DNA from: Mesorhizobium sangaii
GTDB taxonomy: Bacteria; Pseudomonadota; Alphaproteobacteria; Rhizobiales; Rhizobiaceae
DNA length: 64,000 bases
Assembly (NCBI RefSeq): GCF_014207355.1
Contig: NZ_JACHEF010000001.1
Location: forward strand, 682,001 to 746,000
Direction: 5' to 3'
Shown here: positions 1-8,215 of the stretch, piece by piece
How positions within the stretch are numbered: position 1 is the first letter of the stretch
Layout of the letters: the number at the start of each line of letters is the position of its first letter
The notes under the pieces: generated by a model
What the model was told of the DNA's origin: nothing
Database searches by the model: none
Seen by the model: only the letters and a program-made list of their open reading frames with translations
Position numbers and translations under genes: made by a program

Positions 1-61
1 GGCAGAATGCCGCTCGGGCGTCATGCCCGGAAGCAGGGAGAAACGGGCAGTGAGTTTTTCG

Positions 62-835
62 ATGTCAGGCAAGCCGGTTGGCTTGGTCCTCTACATCTGC
101 TTCGCCGCTGGCTGTGCCGCGATCCCCCTGGTTCTCGTCAGCAGCCCCGCTTATGCGCTGAGTGAGATCAAGCGCGAAGAGCTCCCCGCACCCGTCGCGC
201 CGCCGGCGGACGACGACATGTCGCCGCCGGGAAGCACCGTGCCAATGCCCGACCCCCTCGGAACGCCGCCTCCAACCAGCAAGCCGGCCGGCTCTGACGA
301 AGCCGAGCCGGACAGCCCGCCAAGCGGTGGCGGCGTGACCAGGCCGCGCGTCGATCCGGAAACGCCGGTGCCCGAGGTCGTCTACGATCTTAGCAAGCTG
401 CCGGAACCGGTGCGGCGCATGCACGACCTGATCGTCGAAGCCTGCAAAGGCGGCGACATCGAAAAGCTGCGGCCTTTGATCGGCACGGGCGACAACACCA
501 CACAATTGTCGCTGACCGATATAGACGGCGACGCCATCGCATTCCTCAAGGGTCTCTCCGGCGACCCGGACGGCCAGGAGATCCTGGCCATCCTGGAAGA
601 GGTGCTGAGCGCCGGCTACGTCCACCTCGATGCCGGCAAGCCGGAAGAGCTCTATGTGTGGCCGTATTTCTTCGCGCTGCCGCTGGACAAGCTCGACGCC
701 AAGCAGAGGGTCGAACTGTTCAAGATCGTCACCGCCGGCGATTTCGACGACATGAAGCAGTTCGGCGCCTACATCTTCTACCGCGTCGGCATCACGCCCA
801 CCGGGCAGTGGACATTCTTCGTCGCCGGCGATTGA
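62..835 (+). CDS. secreted hypothetical protein with Pro-rich linker
   Basis: I do not recognise a named family. From the ATG at 62 the product is 257 residues. It begins with a hydrophobic signal-like stretch ending near SSPAYA, so export to the periplasm is likely. A proline-rich low-complexity segment of about 75 residues follows, then a compact C-terminal domain (from about residue 110) with the sequence LPEPVRRMHDLIVEAC near its start, rich in acidic and hydrophobic residues and ending in GQWTFFVAGD. In-frame upstream starts exist at 23 (ATG) and 50 (GTG, with GGGAG before it); I chose 62 because it gives a normal signal peptide. It converges on the dihydroorotase-like gene 35 bases away. 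Confidence 0.6.
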   Translation: MSGKPVGLVLYICFAAGCAAIPLVLVSSPAYALSEIKREELPAPVAPPADDDMSPPGSTVPMPDPLGTPPPTSKPAGSDEAEPDSPPSGGGVTRPRVDPETPVPEVVYDLSKLPEPVRRMHDLIVEACKGGDIEKLRPLIGTGDNTTQLSLTDIDGDAIAFLKGLSGDPDGQEILAILEEVLSAGYVHLDAGKPEELYVWPYFFALPLDKLDAKQRVELFKIVTAGDFDDMKQFGAYIFYRVGITPTGQWTFFVAGD

Positions 836-869
836 GCCTTTTTGGACCCGCCTTGCGGGATGTAGGCGC

Positions 870-2201
870 TTAGCGAGGCAATGCCTCGGAAAACTCCACC
901 GCCCTGCCCTGGCCCGGCGTGACGATCTCGCCTTCCCACATGATGCGGCGGCCGCGAATGACGGTGCCGACCGCCCAGCCGGTCACTTGCTTGCCGTCAT
1001 AAGGCGTCCAGCCGGCTTTCGAGCCGGCCTGCGCATTGGTGACGATTTCCTGCCGTTTCATATCGACAATGGTGAAATCGGCGTCGTAGCCGGCGGCGAT
1101 GCGGCCTTTTCTCGCCATGCCGAAGATGCGCTGCGGACCGTGGCTGGACAGGTCGACAAAGCGCTGCAACGTCAGCCGGCCGGCGTTGACATGGTCGAGC
1201 ATGATCGGCACGAGCGTCTGCACACCGGTCATCCCCGACGGCGAGGCCGGATAGGGTTTGGCTTTCTCGGCCAGCGTGTGCGGCGCGTGGTCGGAGCCGA
1301 GCACATCGACGATGCCTTGCGCAATGCCATGCCAGACGCCATCGCGGTGTCTGATGTCGCGCACCGGCGGATTCATCTGGATCAGCGTGCCGAGCCGGGC
1401 GTAATCGTAAGCCGACAGGGTCAGGTGATGCGGCGTCGCCTCGCAGGTCGCGACATCCTTGTGCTGTTGGAGGAACAGGATCTCCTCGGCCGTCGAGATG
1501 TGCAGGACATGGATGCGGGCGCGAACAGTGCGGGCGATGCGTACCAGCCGCTCGGTGCAGCGCAAGGCGGCGATCTCATCGCGCCAGATCGGGTGCGATG
1601 ACGGGTCGCCTTCGATGCGTTCGCCCTGACGCTCGCGCAGCCGGAATTCGTCCTCGGAGTGAAAGGCGGCGCGGCGGCGCGTGTTCCTCAGGATCGAGGC
1701 GACGCCTTCATCGTCCTCGACCAGAAGGTCGCCGGTGGACGAACCCATGAAAACCTTGATCCCGGCCGCACCCGGCAGCCGCTCGAGTTCACCGACGTCT
1801 TTCGCATTCTCGCGGGTGCCACCAACCCAGAAGGCAAAATCGCAGTGCATGCGACCGCCGCCGCGGCGGACCTTGTCGGCAAGCGCTGCCTCGCTGGTGG
1901 TCAGCGGATTGGTGTTGGGCATCTCGAACACGGCGGTGACGCCGCCCAGCACCGCCGCCCGCGAGCCCGTCTCCAGATCTTCCTTGTGCTCAAGCCCGGG
2001 CTCGCGGAAATGCACCTGGCTGTCGACGACACCCGGCAGGATATGCAGGCCGCGGCAGTCGATCGTCTCGCCAGCCGAGGCCTGGCCGAGATCGCCGATG
2101 GCAGCGATGCGGCCGTCCTTCACACCGACGTCGCGAGCCCCTTCGCCGTCATGGTTGACCACAGTGCCGCCTGTCAGGATGAGGTCGTAGGTCATGGCCA
2201 T
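870..2201 (-). CDS. dihydroorotase-like amidohydrolase (COG0044)
   Basis: A 443-residue amidohydrolase of the dihydroorotase/allantoinase group, a cytoplasmic cyclic amide hydrolase; the dihydroorotase reaction interconverts carbamoyl-aspartate and dihydroorotate. Visible metal-site elements are the lysine in GIKVFMGSS (about K149), His in AFHSED (about H181), His in HVLHIST (about H234) and Asp in GSDHAPH (about D304). The usual first HxH motif reads SQVHFREPG, so the first metal-binding His is Gln (about Q62). There is no pyrB neighbour. The open frame extends upstream to 2492, but the ATG at 2201 (or 2195) matches the family N-terminus and avoids running through the divergent ygfZ-like gene. 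It could be a true dihydroorotase of a variant lineage or a related hydrolase. Confidence 0.85.
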   Translation of the reverse strand: MAMTYDLILTGGTVVNHDGEGARDVGVKDGRIAAIGDLGQASAGETIDCRGLHILPGVVDSQVHFREPGLEHKEDLETGSRAAVLGGVTAVFEMPNTNPLTTSEAALADKVRRGGGRMHCDFAFWVGGTRENAKDVGELERLPGAAGIKVFMGSSTGDLLVEDDEGVASILRNTRRRAAFHSEDEFRLRERQGERIEGDPSSHPIWRDEIAALRCTERLVRIARTVRARIHVLHISTAEEILFLQQHKDVATCEATPHHLTLSAYDYARLGTLIQMNPPVRDIRHRDGVWHGIAQGIVDVLGSDHAPHTLAEKAKPYPASPSGMTGVQTLVPIMLDHVNAGRLTLQRFVDLSSHGPQRIFGMARKGRIAAGYDADFTIVDMKRQEIVTNAQAGSKAGWTPYDGKQVTGWAVGTVIRGRRIMWEGEIVTPGQGRAVEFSEALPR

Positions 2202-2274
2202 GCTCTCTTGCGGGGGGAGTGCCAGCGGCTTACGTAAAGGCCGACCGTTTTGCAAGATCAGGCTGCTTTCGCCA

Positions 2275-3132
2275 ATGCCCTTTGCCCAGCTCAAAGACCG
2301 CGCACTCATCTCCGTCTCGGGCCCCGATGCCGAGCATTTCTTGCAGAACATCCTGACCACCGATCTCGACGTATTGGCACAGGGCCAAGCAAAACCGGGC
2401 GCGCTGCTTTCGCCGCAAGGCAAGATCCTGTTCGATTTCCTGATCTCGCGTGCCGGCGACAATGCATTCAGGCTCGAATGCCGTGCCGACATTTCAGATG
2501 ATTTCGTACGCCGGCTGACACTCTACAAGCTGCGCGCCAAGGTCGAGATTGCCAAGGCCGATCAAGCGCTTGTCACCGTCGCATGGGGAGATGAGTCAAC
2601 CATCTCACAATCTGATTCAACGGCGGCCGACGCGCGCTTTGCAAACGGCGCCGTCACGCGTTCCTATGGCCAAGCGGATGAGCGGAGCGACCTTGCCGCA
2701 TGGCAGGCCTCCCGCATCGCCAGCGGCATTGCCGAAAGCGGCAGCGACTACCAACTTGGAGACGCCTTCCCGCACGACGTGCTGCTGGACGAAACCGGCG
2801 GTGTCGGTTTCAAGAAGGGGTGCTATGTCGGCCAGGAGGTTGTCTCGCGGATGCAGCATCGCGGCACGGCCAGGCGGCGCGTGCTGATCGTCCAGGCTGC
2901 ACTTCCCCTGCCCGTCGCGGGAACCGAACTGACCGTCGAGGGGCGGCCGGTCGGCACGCTTGGCTCGAACGCCGGCACGACCGGGCTCGCCATTGCCCGC
3001 ATCGACAGGGTCAAGGCGGCGCTCGACGCCGGCCAGCCGATCATGGCGGGCGACGTGCCGGTTACCGTGGCCATCCCCGCCTGGGCGAAGTTCAGCTTTC
3101 CGCAGGAAGCCGTCAGCGCGGAGGAGGCCTGA
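2275..3132 (+). CDS. YgfZ/GcvT-domain folate-binding protein
   Basis: A 285-residue protein of the YgfZ family, tetrahydrofolate-binding proteins related to GcvT that help make or repair certain iron-sulfur enzymes in the cytoplasm. The family signature KGCYVGQE is present around residue 180, followed by VSRMQHRG. The N-terminus ISVSGPDAEHFLQNILTTDL is typical of the GcvT-like fold. The ATG at 2275 is chosen over an in-frame ATG at 2194 because the product then starts at the conserved domain. It is divergent from the dihydroorotase-like gene, and its stop overlaps the next start (TGATG), so it is translationally coupled to the HD hydrolase. Confidence 0.93.
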   Translation: MPFAQLKDRALISVSGPDAEHFLQNILTTDLDVLAQGQAKPGALLSPQGKILFDFLISRAGDNAFRLECRADISDDFVRRLTLYKLRAKVEIAKADQALVTVAWGDESTISQSDSTAADARFANGAVTRSYGQADERSDLAAWQASRIASGIAESGSDYQLGDAFPHDVLLDETGGVGFKKGCYVGQEVVSRMQHRGTARRRVLIVQAALPLPVAGTELTVEGRPVGTLGSNAGTTGLAIARIDRVKAALDAGQPIMAGDVPVTVAIPAWAKFSFPQEAVSAEEA

Positions 3133-3767
3133 TGGCGGCTGATCGCGTCGGCGCGCCGCCGCGCGCCTGGCAGCGCATGCTATCCGGCCGCCGGCTCGAC
3201 CTGCTCGACCCCTCGCCGCTCGACATCGAGATTTCGGACATTGCGCATGGGCTCGCCCGCGTTGCCCGCTGGAACGGCCAGACCAGAGGTGAGCACGCCT
3301 TTTCGGTCGCCCAGCACTCGCTGCTGGTGGAGGCGCTGTTTTGCGACCTCGTGCCTGCGCCTTCGGCCGACGCCCGGCTGGCGGCGCTGCTGCACGACGC
3401 CCCCGAATATGTCATCGGCGACATGATCTCGCCGTTCAAATCGGTGATGGGCGGCAGCTACAAGGACTGTGAATTGCGATTGCAGCGTGCCATCCATCTG
3501 CGCTTCTCGCTGCCGCCGGAACCAGCCGCGACGCTGCGCAAGGAGATCAAGCGCGCCGACCAGATCGCCGCCTATTTCGAAGCGACGCTGCTTGCCGGCT
3601 TTTCGACCGCCGAGGCGACCGAGTTCTTCGGCCGTCCGCGCGGCTTCAATGCCGATCGCTTCGATTTCACGCCACGCTCGGTCACCTCAGCGCAAAATGC
3701 GTTCCTGAAGCGCTTTTCGGCAATCGAGAAGTCGCGTCACCAGGTTCCGGCACCCGTGATTGGCTAA
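3132..3767 (+). CDS. HD-domain hydrolase (YfbR-like)
   Basis: A 211-residue HD-superfamily phosphohydrolase. The metal-binding pattern is visible as His in the segment GEHAFSVAQHS, the HD dyad in AALLHDAPEY and a later Asp in IKRADQIAAYFE. Members related to YfbR act as 5'-nucleotidases on deoxynucleoside monophosphates; the substrate here is not known. The ATG at 3132 sits inside the TGATG overlap with the preceding YgfZ gene, which fixes the start and implies a two-gene operon. The gene ends 65 bases before the GGDEF/EAL gene. Confidence 0.9.
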   Translation: MAADRVGAPPRAWQRMLSGRRLDLLDPSPLDIEISDIAHGLARVARWNGQTRGEHAFSVAQHSLLVEALFCDLVPAPSADARLAALLHDAPEYVIGDMISPFKSVMGGSYKDCELRLQRAIHLRFSLPPEPAATLRKEIKRADQIAAYFEATLLAGFSTAEATEFFGRPRGFNADRFDFTPRSVTSAQNAFLKRFSAIEKSRHQVPAPVIG

Positions 3768-3832
3768 AAAACGCTAAATTAACCGGCGGCGACCACACTA
3801 GCCAGTTCGATCACGATCCGCAGGCGCTCCTT

Positions 3833-5968
3833 ATGCCCGTCGCTGATGCCAAGGATGGTTCGGCCGTCCCGGAACCGGGGGCCGAAGGCATGGATCGGCC
3901 GCGCTCCATTGAAGACGAATTGCGCGAACAGAACGAACGCTTTTCGGCTGCGGTCGAGAACATGTCGCACGGGCTGTGCATGTTCGACGCCGACGAGCGC
4001 ATGATTATTTGCAACGTCAACTACATCAACATCTTCTGCCTCGACCCCAAGGTGATGCGGCCCGGCATCCGGTTCCTCGACATCCTGCGCCACAGCGTCG
4101 ACATCGGTATCGCCTCGCAAAGCGCCGAAGAACTCTACGCCATCCGCAAGCCCTATATCGACCAGGCGAAAGCCTCGACCTACGAGGAGACGCTGTCGGA
4201 CGGTCGTATCATCAACATTTCGCATCGCCCGCTGGCTTCGGGCGGCTGGGTCTCCATCTACGAGGACATCACCGAACAGCGACGCGCAGAGCGGGATCTC
4301 AAGGAGCAGCATCGCCGCTTCGACGCAGCACTTGCCAACATGTCGCAAGGCCTGCTGATGTATGACGCCGACGGCAGGCTGATCGTGCGCAACCAACGCA
4401 TTCTGGAGCTCTATGGTGTCAGCGAGGCAGACCTTCCGTTGGGCATGGGTCTGCGCGAACTCCTTGAGCGGCTTGTACGCCTGGGTGTCTATCCGCCCAT
4501 CGATATCGATGGCGAGGTCCTCAAAACTGAAGCCCGCCTGCAGGTCGGCCAGACGCGATCGACCCCCCGTCAGCTTGCCGACGGACGAACGCTGATGATC
4601 GCGCGTCGGCCGATGAGTGGTGGCGGCTGGGTCGCCACATTCGACGACGTCACCGAAAGCAGGCTGGTCGAAGAGCGCATGACCCATCTTGCGCATCACG
4701 ACACGCTGACCGGACTGCCCAACCGCTCGATGCTTCGCGAACGGCTCGACCAGGCGCTGGAGGATGCGACTTCACCGCTGGCGATCTTCTCTCTCGATCT
4801 CGACCGCTTCAAGGCGATCAACGACACCATGGGGCATCCGGCCGGCGACTGGCTGCTGAAAAGCGTGGCCGAGAGGTTGCGGCGTTGCCTGCGCGACGAA
4901 ACAGACATCGTCGCCCGTTTCGGCGGTGACGAGTTCGTCATCATCCAGTCTAACTTCAAAGACCTTGTCGATGCGGAAAAACTGGCGAAACGTATCGTCG
5001 AGACTATCGCACAACCGTTTCGCGACAAGAGCCGGGAGATGCATGTCGGCATCAGCCTTGGCATCGCCGTTTTCCCCAACGACGGCAGGGATGCCGATAC
5101 GCTGCTGAAGAACGCCGACACGGCGCTGTACCGGGCGAAGAGCGAAGGACGCAACCTGTACCGATTCTTCGAGCCAGCAATGGACGCCACGGTGCAGGCG
5201 CGCCGGGCGCTTGAGGTCGACCTTGAGACAGCGCTGCCGCGCCACGAATTCGATCTCGATTTCCAGCCCATCATGAACATAGGATCCGGCGGGATCGTCG
5301 GCGCGGAAGCCTTGATGCGCTGGCATTCGCCGACACGCGGCACAGTGGCGCCGGACAACTTCATTCCGGTCGCCGAAGAAACCGGGCTGATCGTGCCGCT
5401 TGGCGAGTGGGCATTGAGGAAAGCCTGCGTGGCGGCGGCAAGTTGGCCTTCCCTGCGCATTGCGGTCAATGTCTCGGCCGTGCAGCTCAAAAGCGGCGGC
5501 TTTCCCCGCAGCGTCATCTCGGCGCTGGCCTTCTCCGGCGTCCCGGCCAGCCGGCTGGAACTGGAAATCACCGAAACCGTGCTGATGGACGAAAGCGAGA
5601 CCGTGCTGAAGACGTTGCGTCAATTGCGCGGGCTGGGCATCCGCATTGCGCTCGACGATTTCGGCACCGGCTATTCCTCGCTCGGCTATCTCCGGCGTTT
5701 TCCCGTCGACAAGATCAAGATCGACCGTTCGTTCATTCGCGACATCGGCAACCGCGACACAGCGGCGATCGTTCGCACCGTCATCGGGCTGGGCGCCGAG
5801 CTCGGCATCACGGTCACCGCCGAGGGTGTCGAGACCGAGATGCAGTTCGACTTTCTGCGCGCCAATGGCTGTGTCGAAGCGCAGGGCTATCTAATCGGCG
5901 TGCCGTCAAAGGCGGCGGATATTCAGCGCCTGCTGAAATCGCGCGCGTTGCACAGCCAGACCGGCTGA
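3833..5968 (+). CDS. PAS-PAS-GGDEF-EAL cyclic-di-GMP protein
   Basis: A 711-residue cytoplasmic signalling protein with no membrane segment. Two similar PAS-type sensor domains (about residues 35-150 and 160-270; both contain NMSxGLxMxDAD) precede a diguanylate cyclase domain with an intact GGDEF (364-368) and a phosphodiesterase domain with an intact EAL (492-494), followed by the LDDFGTGYSSL motif. Both c-di-GMP synthesis and breakdown are therefore possible. The usual inhibitory RxxD five residues before GGDEF reads DETD here, so product inhibition may be absent. The PAS domains have no evident haem or flavin signature that I can read. It stands alone, facing the desaturase gene. Confidence 0.95.
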   Translation: MPVADAKDGSAVPEPGAEGMDRPRSIEDELREQNERFSAAVENMSHGLCMFDADERMIICNVNYINIFCLDPKVMRPGIRFLDILRHSVDIGIASQSAEELYAIRKPYIDQAKASTYEETLSDGRIINISHRPLASGGWVSIYEDITEQRRAERDLKEQHRRFDAALANMSQGLLMYDADGRLIVRNQRILELYGVSEADLPLGMGLRELLERLVRLGVYPPIDIDGEVLKTEARLQVGQTRSTPRQLADGRTLMIARRPMSGGGWVATFDDVTESRLVEERMTHLAHHDTLTGLPNRSMLRERLDQALEDATSPLAIFSLDLDRFKAINDTMGHPAGDWLLKSVAERLRRCLRDETDIVARFGGDEFVIIQSNFKDLVDAEKLAKRIVETIAQPFRDKSREMHVGISLGIAVFPNDGRDADTLLKNADTALYRAKSEGRNLYRFFEPAMDATVQARRALEVDLETALPRHEFDLDFQPIMNIGSGGIVGAEALMRWHSPTRGTVAPDNFIPVAEETGLIVPLGEWALRKACVAAASWPSLRIAVNVSAVQLKSGGFPRSVISALAFSGVPASRLELEITETVLMDESETVLKTLRQLRGLGIRIALDDFGTGYSSLGYLRRFPVDKIKIDRSFIRDIGNRDTAAIVRTVIGLGAELGITVTAEGVETEMQFDFLRANGCVEAQGYLIGVPSKAADIQRLLKSRALHSQTG

Positions 5969-5981
5969 GGTCGGCGCAGCA

Positions 5982-6908
5982 TCAGCGCAATGTCTCGATG
6001 TATTTTTGGTGGAAGCTGACATAGCCCGGTTCGACCACCTTCAGATGCCGCTCGATCAGCGCATGAAACTGCGGCAATTGATGAAACGGCACTCCGGGAT
6101 AGGCATGATGCTCGGCATGGAACGGCATGTTCCACGTCAGCTTGCGCACCAGCCAGTTGGTCAGCGTGGTCCTGGTATTCTCCAGCATGTTGGCGACGAA
6201 CGGACAGCGGCCGTGCTCGGCCAGGAGATAGAGGCGCAGAAATGGCTGCCCGAGCAAGGCCGGCACAATCCAGACATAGAGAAGCACCGTGAGCCGGAAA
6301 TAGACGGCCAGCAGGATGACCACGGCATAGATGGCAAACATGGCCCGCGCCTCGATGCGCACCTTGGCGTAGCCTTTTGGCGGCACATAGCCTTCGCCGC
6401 CGCGACCCATCGCATTGCCACAAAGCGTCTTGAGGTGCCCCCACCACACGGGGATGCCGGAGACATGGACGAGGTATTGCCGCCATGTCTCCGGTTTGGG
6501 GAAAGCCAGTTCCGGATCATTGTCCGGGTCCTGGGTGTATCGATGGTGGGCGAAATGGAAATAGCGGAACCAGTCCGCCGGCAGCGCGATCGCCAGGCTG
6601 CATACCCGCGCCACGGCATCGTTCAGCCACTGCGTTTCGAAGGCCGTGCGATGCACCGTCTCGTGCAGCAGCGTGAACAGGAAGACGATCAAGATGCCTT
6701 GCGGCAGCATCAGCAGCGGCCAGAACGGGACCCTGGCGGCGATCAGCGATCCGATGATGACGATCGCACCCCAATGAGCGCCAAGCTGGACAAGGCCCGC
6801 GACGTCCGATTTGGCGGTCAGGCGATTGCGCTCTTCCTGCGTCAGGGATGCAATTACGTCGCGATGGTCCACTGGCGTCATCCGGGGTTCGAAAATGTCG
6901 ACGCTCAT
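5982..6908 (-). CDS. fatty acid desaturase
   Basis: A membrane-bound di-iron fatty acid desaturase of about 308 residues. All three histidine boxes are visible: HETVH (near residue 85), HFAHH (near 120) and HAEHH (near 270). Hydrophobic segments before the first box and around residues 190-225 fit the usual four membrane spans. The substrate is probably a membrane acyl chain, but related enzymes also act on carotenoids or sphingolipids and the sequence does not decide this. The ATG at 6908 is chosen; a TTG at 6920 would add four residues. It is divergent from a LysR regulator, with a perfect palindrome between them. Confidence 0.92.
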   Translation of the reverse strand: MSVDIFEPRMTPVDHRDVIASLTQEERNRLTAKSDVAGLVQLGAHWGAIVIIGSLIAARVPFWPLLMLPQGILIVFLFTLLHETVHRTAFETQWLNDAVARVCSLAIALPADWFRYFHFAHHRYTQDPDNDPELAFPKPETWRQYLVHVSGIPVWWGHLKTLCGNAMGRGGEGYVPPKGYAKVRIEARAMFAIYAVVILLAVYFRLTVLLYVWIVPALLGQPFLRLYLLAEHGRCPFVANMLENTRTTLTNWLVRKLTWNMPFHAEHHAYPGVPFHQLPQFHALIERHLKVVEPGYVSFHQKYIETLR

Positions 6909-6953
6909 CCTATTCAACAAGAAAGCTTTCTAAAAACGAGGAATTATGCAATT

Positions 6954-6974
6954 TAGATAAGGTTACCTTATCTA
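6954..6974. promoter_or_regulatory. 21-bp perfect palindrome, LysR-type operator
   Basis: The arms TAGATAAGGT and its exact complement flank a single T. The centre contains the T-N11-A LysR box, with TAAGG and CCTTA as the inner arms. It lies 45 bases from the desaturase start and 9 bases from the lysR start, as expected for a site where the regulator controls both itself and its target. Confidence 0.8.
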
Positions 6975-6983
6975 TCGGGCAGC

Positions 6984-7916
6984 ATGATCGCTTTTCCATC
7001 CTTGCGCGGGCTCCAGGCTTTTGAAGCGGCGGCGCGTTCCGGCAGCTTTGCCGCGGCCGCCCAGGAGCTGTCCATCTCGGCTGCCGCGGTCAGCCAGCTG
7101 ATCCGGACCATCGAAGACCAGATGGGCCGCAAGCTGTTCAACCGGGTCAACCGCCGCGTCGTCCTCACCGACGCCGGCAGGGAAATACTGCCTCGGCTGA
7201 CAACGGCATTCGGTGAGATCGGCAGCGTGTCACGCGAACTGGGCGGCGCCGAGTCCCGCTCCCGGCTCGTCGTATCGGTCCCGCCATCCATGGCGATGGG
7301 GTGGCTGTCATCGCGCCTGGCGGGCTTCGTCGCGGCCCACGGCGCTGTCGACATATCGCTCAGAGGCGAAGACGATCCGGTATCGTTCGACCGCGACCTG
7401 ATCGATATCCGCCTTTCCTATGGCCGTTCGCACTATCGCGACCAGGCAACGGAGGACATCGCCACGGATGCCGTCTATCCGGTTTGCGCCCCTGATCTCG
7501 TCGCGACGAACAGATCTCTGGACGCCACCGCCCTCACCGGCCTGCCGCTGATCCACACCGACTGGGGACCGACGGGCGCGTCGTTCCCGTCCTGGCGCAA
7601 CTGGTTCGAGGCGATGGGCATCGAGCCTGGCCGGGCAGCGCAACGCGGCCTTTCGGCCAATTCGTCGCGGGCCGCACTCGATCTTGCCATTTCCGGCCTT
7701 GGCGTGGCGCTGGCGCAAGGGGTCTATTGCGCCGAGGCGCTGGAAGGCGGCCGGCTGGTCAGGCCGCTGACCCAGGCGCTGGAGCTGCGCCAGCCCTATT
7801 GCCTGACAATCCCGGAGCGCAGCGCCAGACGCGAGGTGGTGGCGGCATTTCGCCAGTGGTTGATCGAGGAATGCGTACGGACGGTCAAATCGCCGGCGCT
7901 GATCGAGAGCCGTTGA
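6984..7916 (+). CDS. LysR-family transcriptional regulator (GcvA-like)
   Basis: A 310-residue LysR regulator. The N-terminal winged helix-turn-helix (residues 1-60) has the typical pattern SFAAAAQELSISAAAVSQLIRTIEDQMGRKLF. A periplasmic-binding-protein-like effector domain follows from about residue 90. The overall layout resembles GcvA/AmpR-type members. It is divergent from the desaturase and starts just after a perfect LysR-box palindrome, so it probably regulates that gene and itself. The effector is unknown. It converges on the DUF3303 gene. Confidence 0.93.
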   Translation: MIAFPSLRGLQAFEAAARSGSFAAAAQELSISAAAVSQLIRTIEDQMGRKLFNRVNRRVVLTDAGREILPRLTTAFGEIGSVSRELGGAESRSRLVVSVPPSMAMGWLSSRLAGFVAAHGAVDISLRGEDDPVSFDRDLIDIRLSYGRSHYRDQATEDIATDAVYPVCAPDLVATNRSLDATALTGLPLIHTDWGPTGASFPSWRNWFEAMGIEPGRAAQRGLSANSSRAALDLAISGLGVALAQGVYCAEALEGGRLVRPLTQALELRQPYCLTIPERSARREVVAAFRQWLIEECVRTVKSPALIESR

Positions 7917-7926
7917 CGGCTCCCCC

Positions 7927-8199
7927 TCAGAGGTGCCCGCTCAATGCCGCAACCATGTCCTTGTTCGTCGCCACGGGGACGATCTCGAACTCCACCAAAT
8001 CCGCCCATTCGATGACCCAGCGCTGCAGCAGCGTGACGTCATCGGCCTCCACCAGCAGGAAGCAGCGGCTCATATCCGCCGCGATCCAGCTATGGTGCAC
8101 GAGAAGCTCGTCCGGCTTCAGGCGACCACGGTCGTGGAAGCGGCGGTAGATCTCCTTGCGATCGCAGCCGGTAAAATCCTCGATCACGATGAACAGCAT
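7927..8199 (-). CDS. DUF3303 small protein
   Basis: A 90-residue protein matching my memory of the DUF3303 family: it starts MLFIVIEDF, has the central HHSWIAADMSRCFLLVEADD and ends with a VEFEIVPV strand. The fold is expected to be a small ferredoxin-like alpha/beta domain; no enzymatic role is established. It lies just downstream of the ATP-grasp gene on the same strand (16 bases), so it may be the third gene of that transcript. Confidence 0.8.
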   Translation of the reverse strand: MLFIVIEDFTGCDRKEIYRRFHDRGRLKPDELLVHHSWIAADMSRCFLLVEADDVTLLQRWVIEWADLVEFEIVPVATNKDMVAALSGHL

Positions 8200-8215
8200 C
8201 TTTTCCCCTCGGTGA

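Noticed and set aside
7900..7926. GAGCCG-TTGA-CGGCTC hairpin at the lysR stop as a terminator
   Set aside because: Only a 6-bp stem and no T run on either strand; it may be chance at the convergent gene ends.
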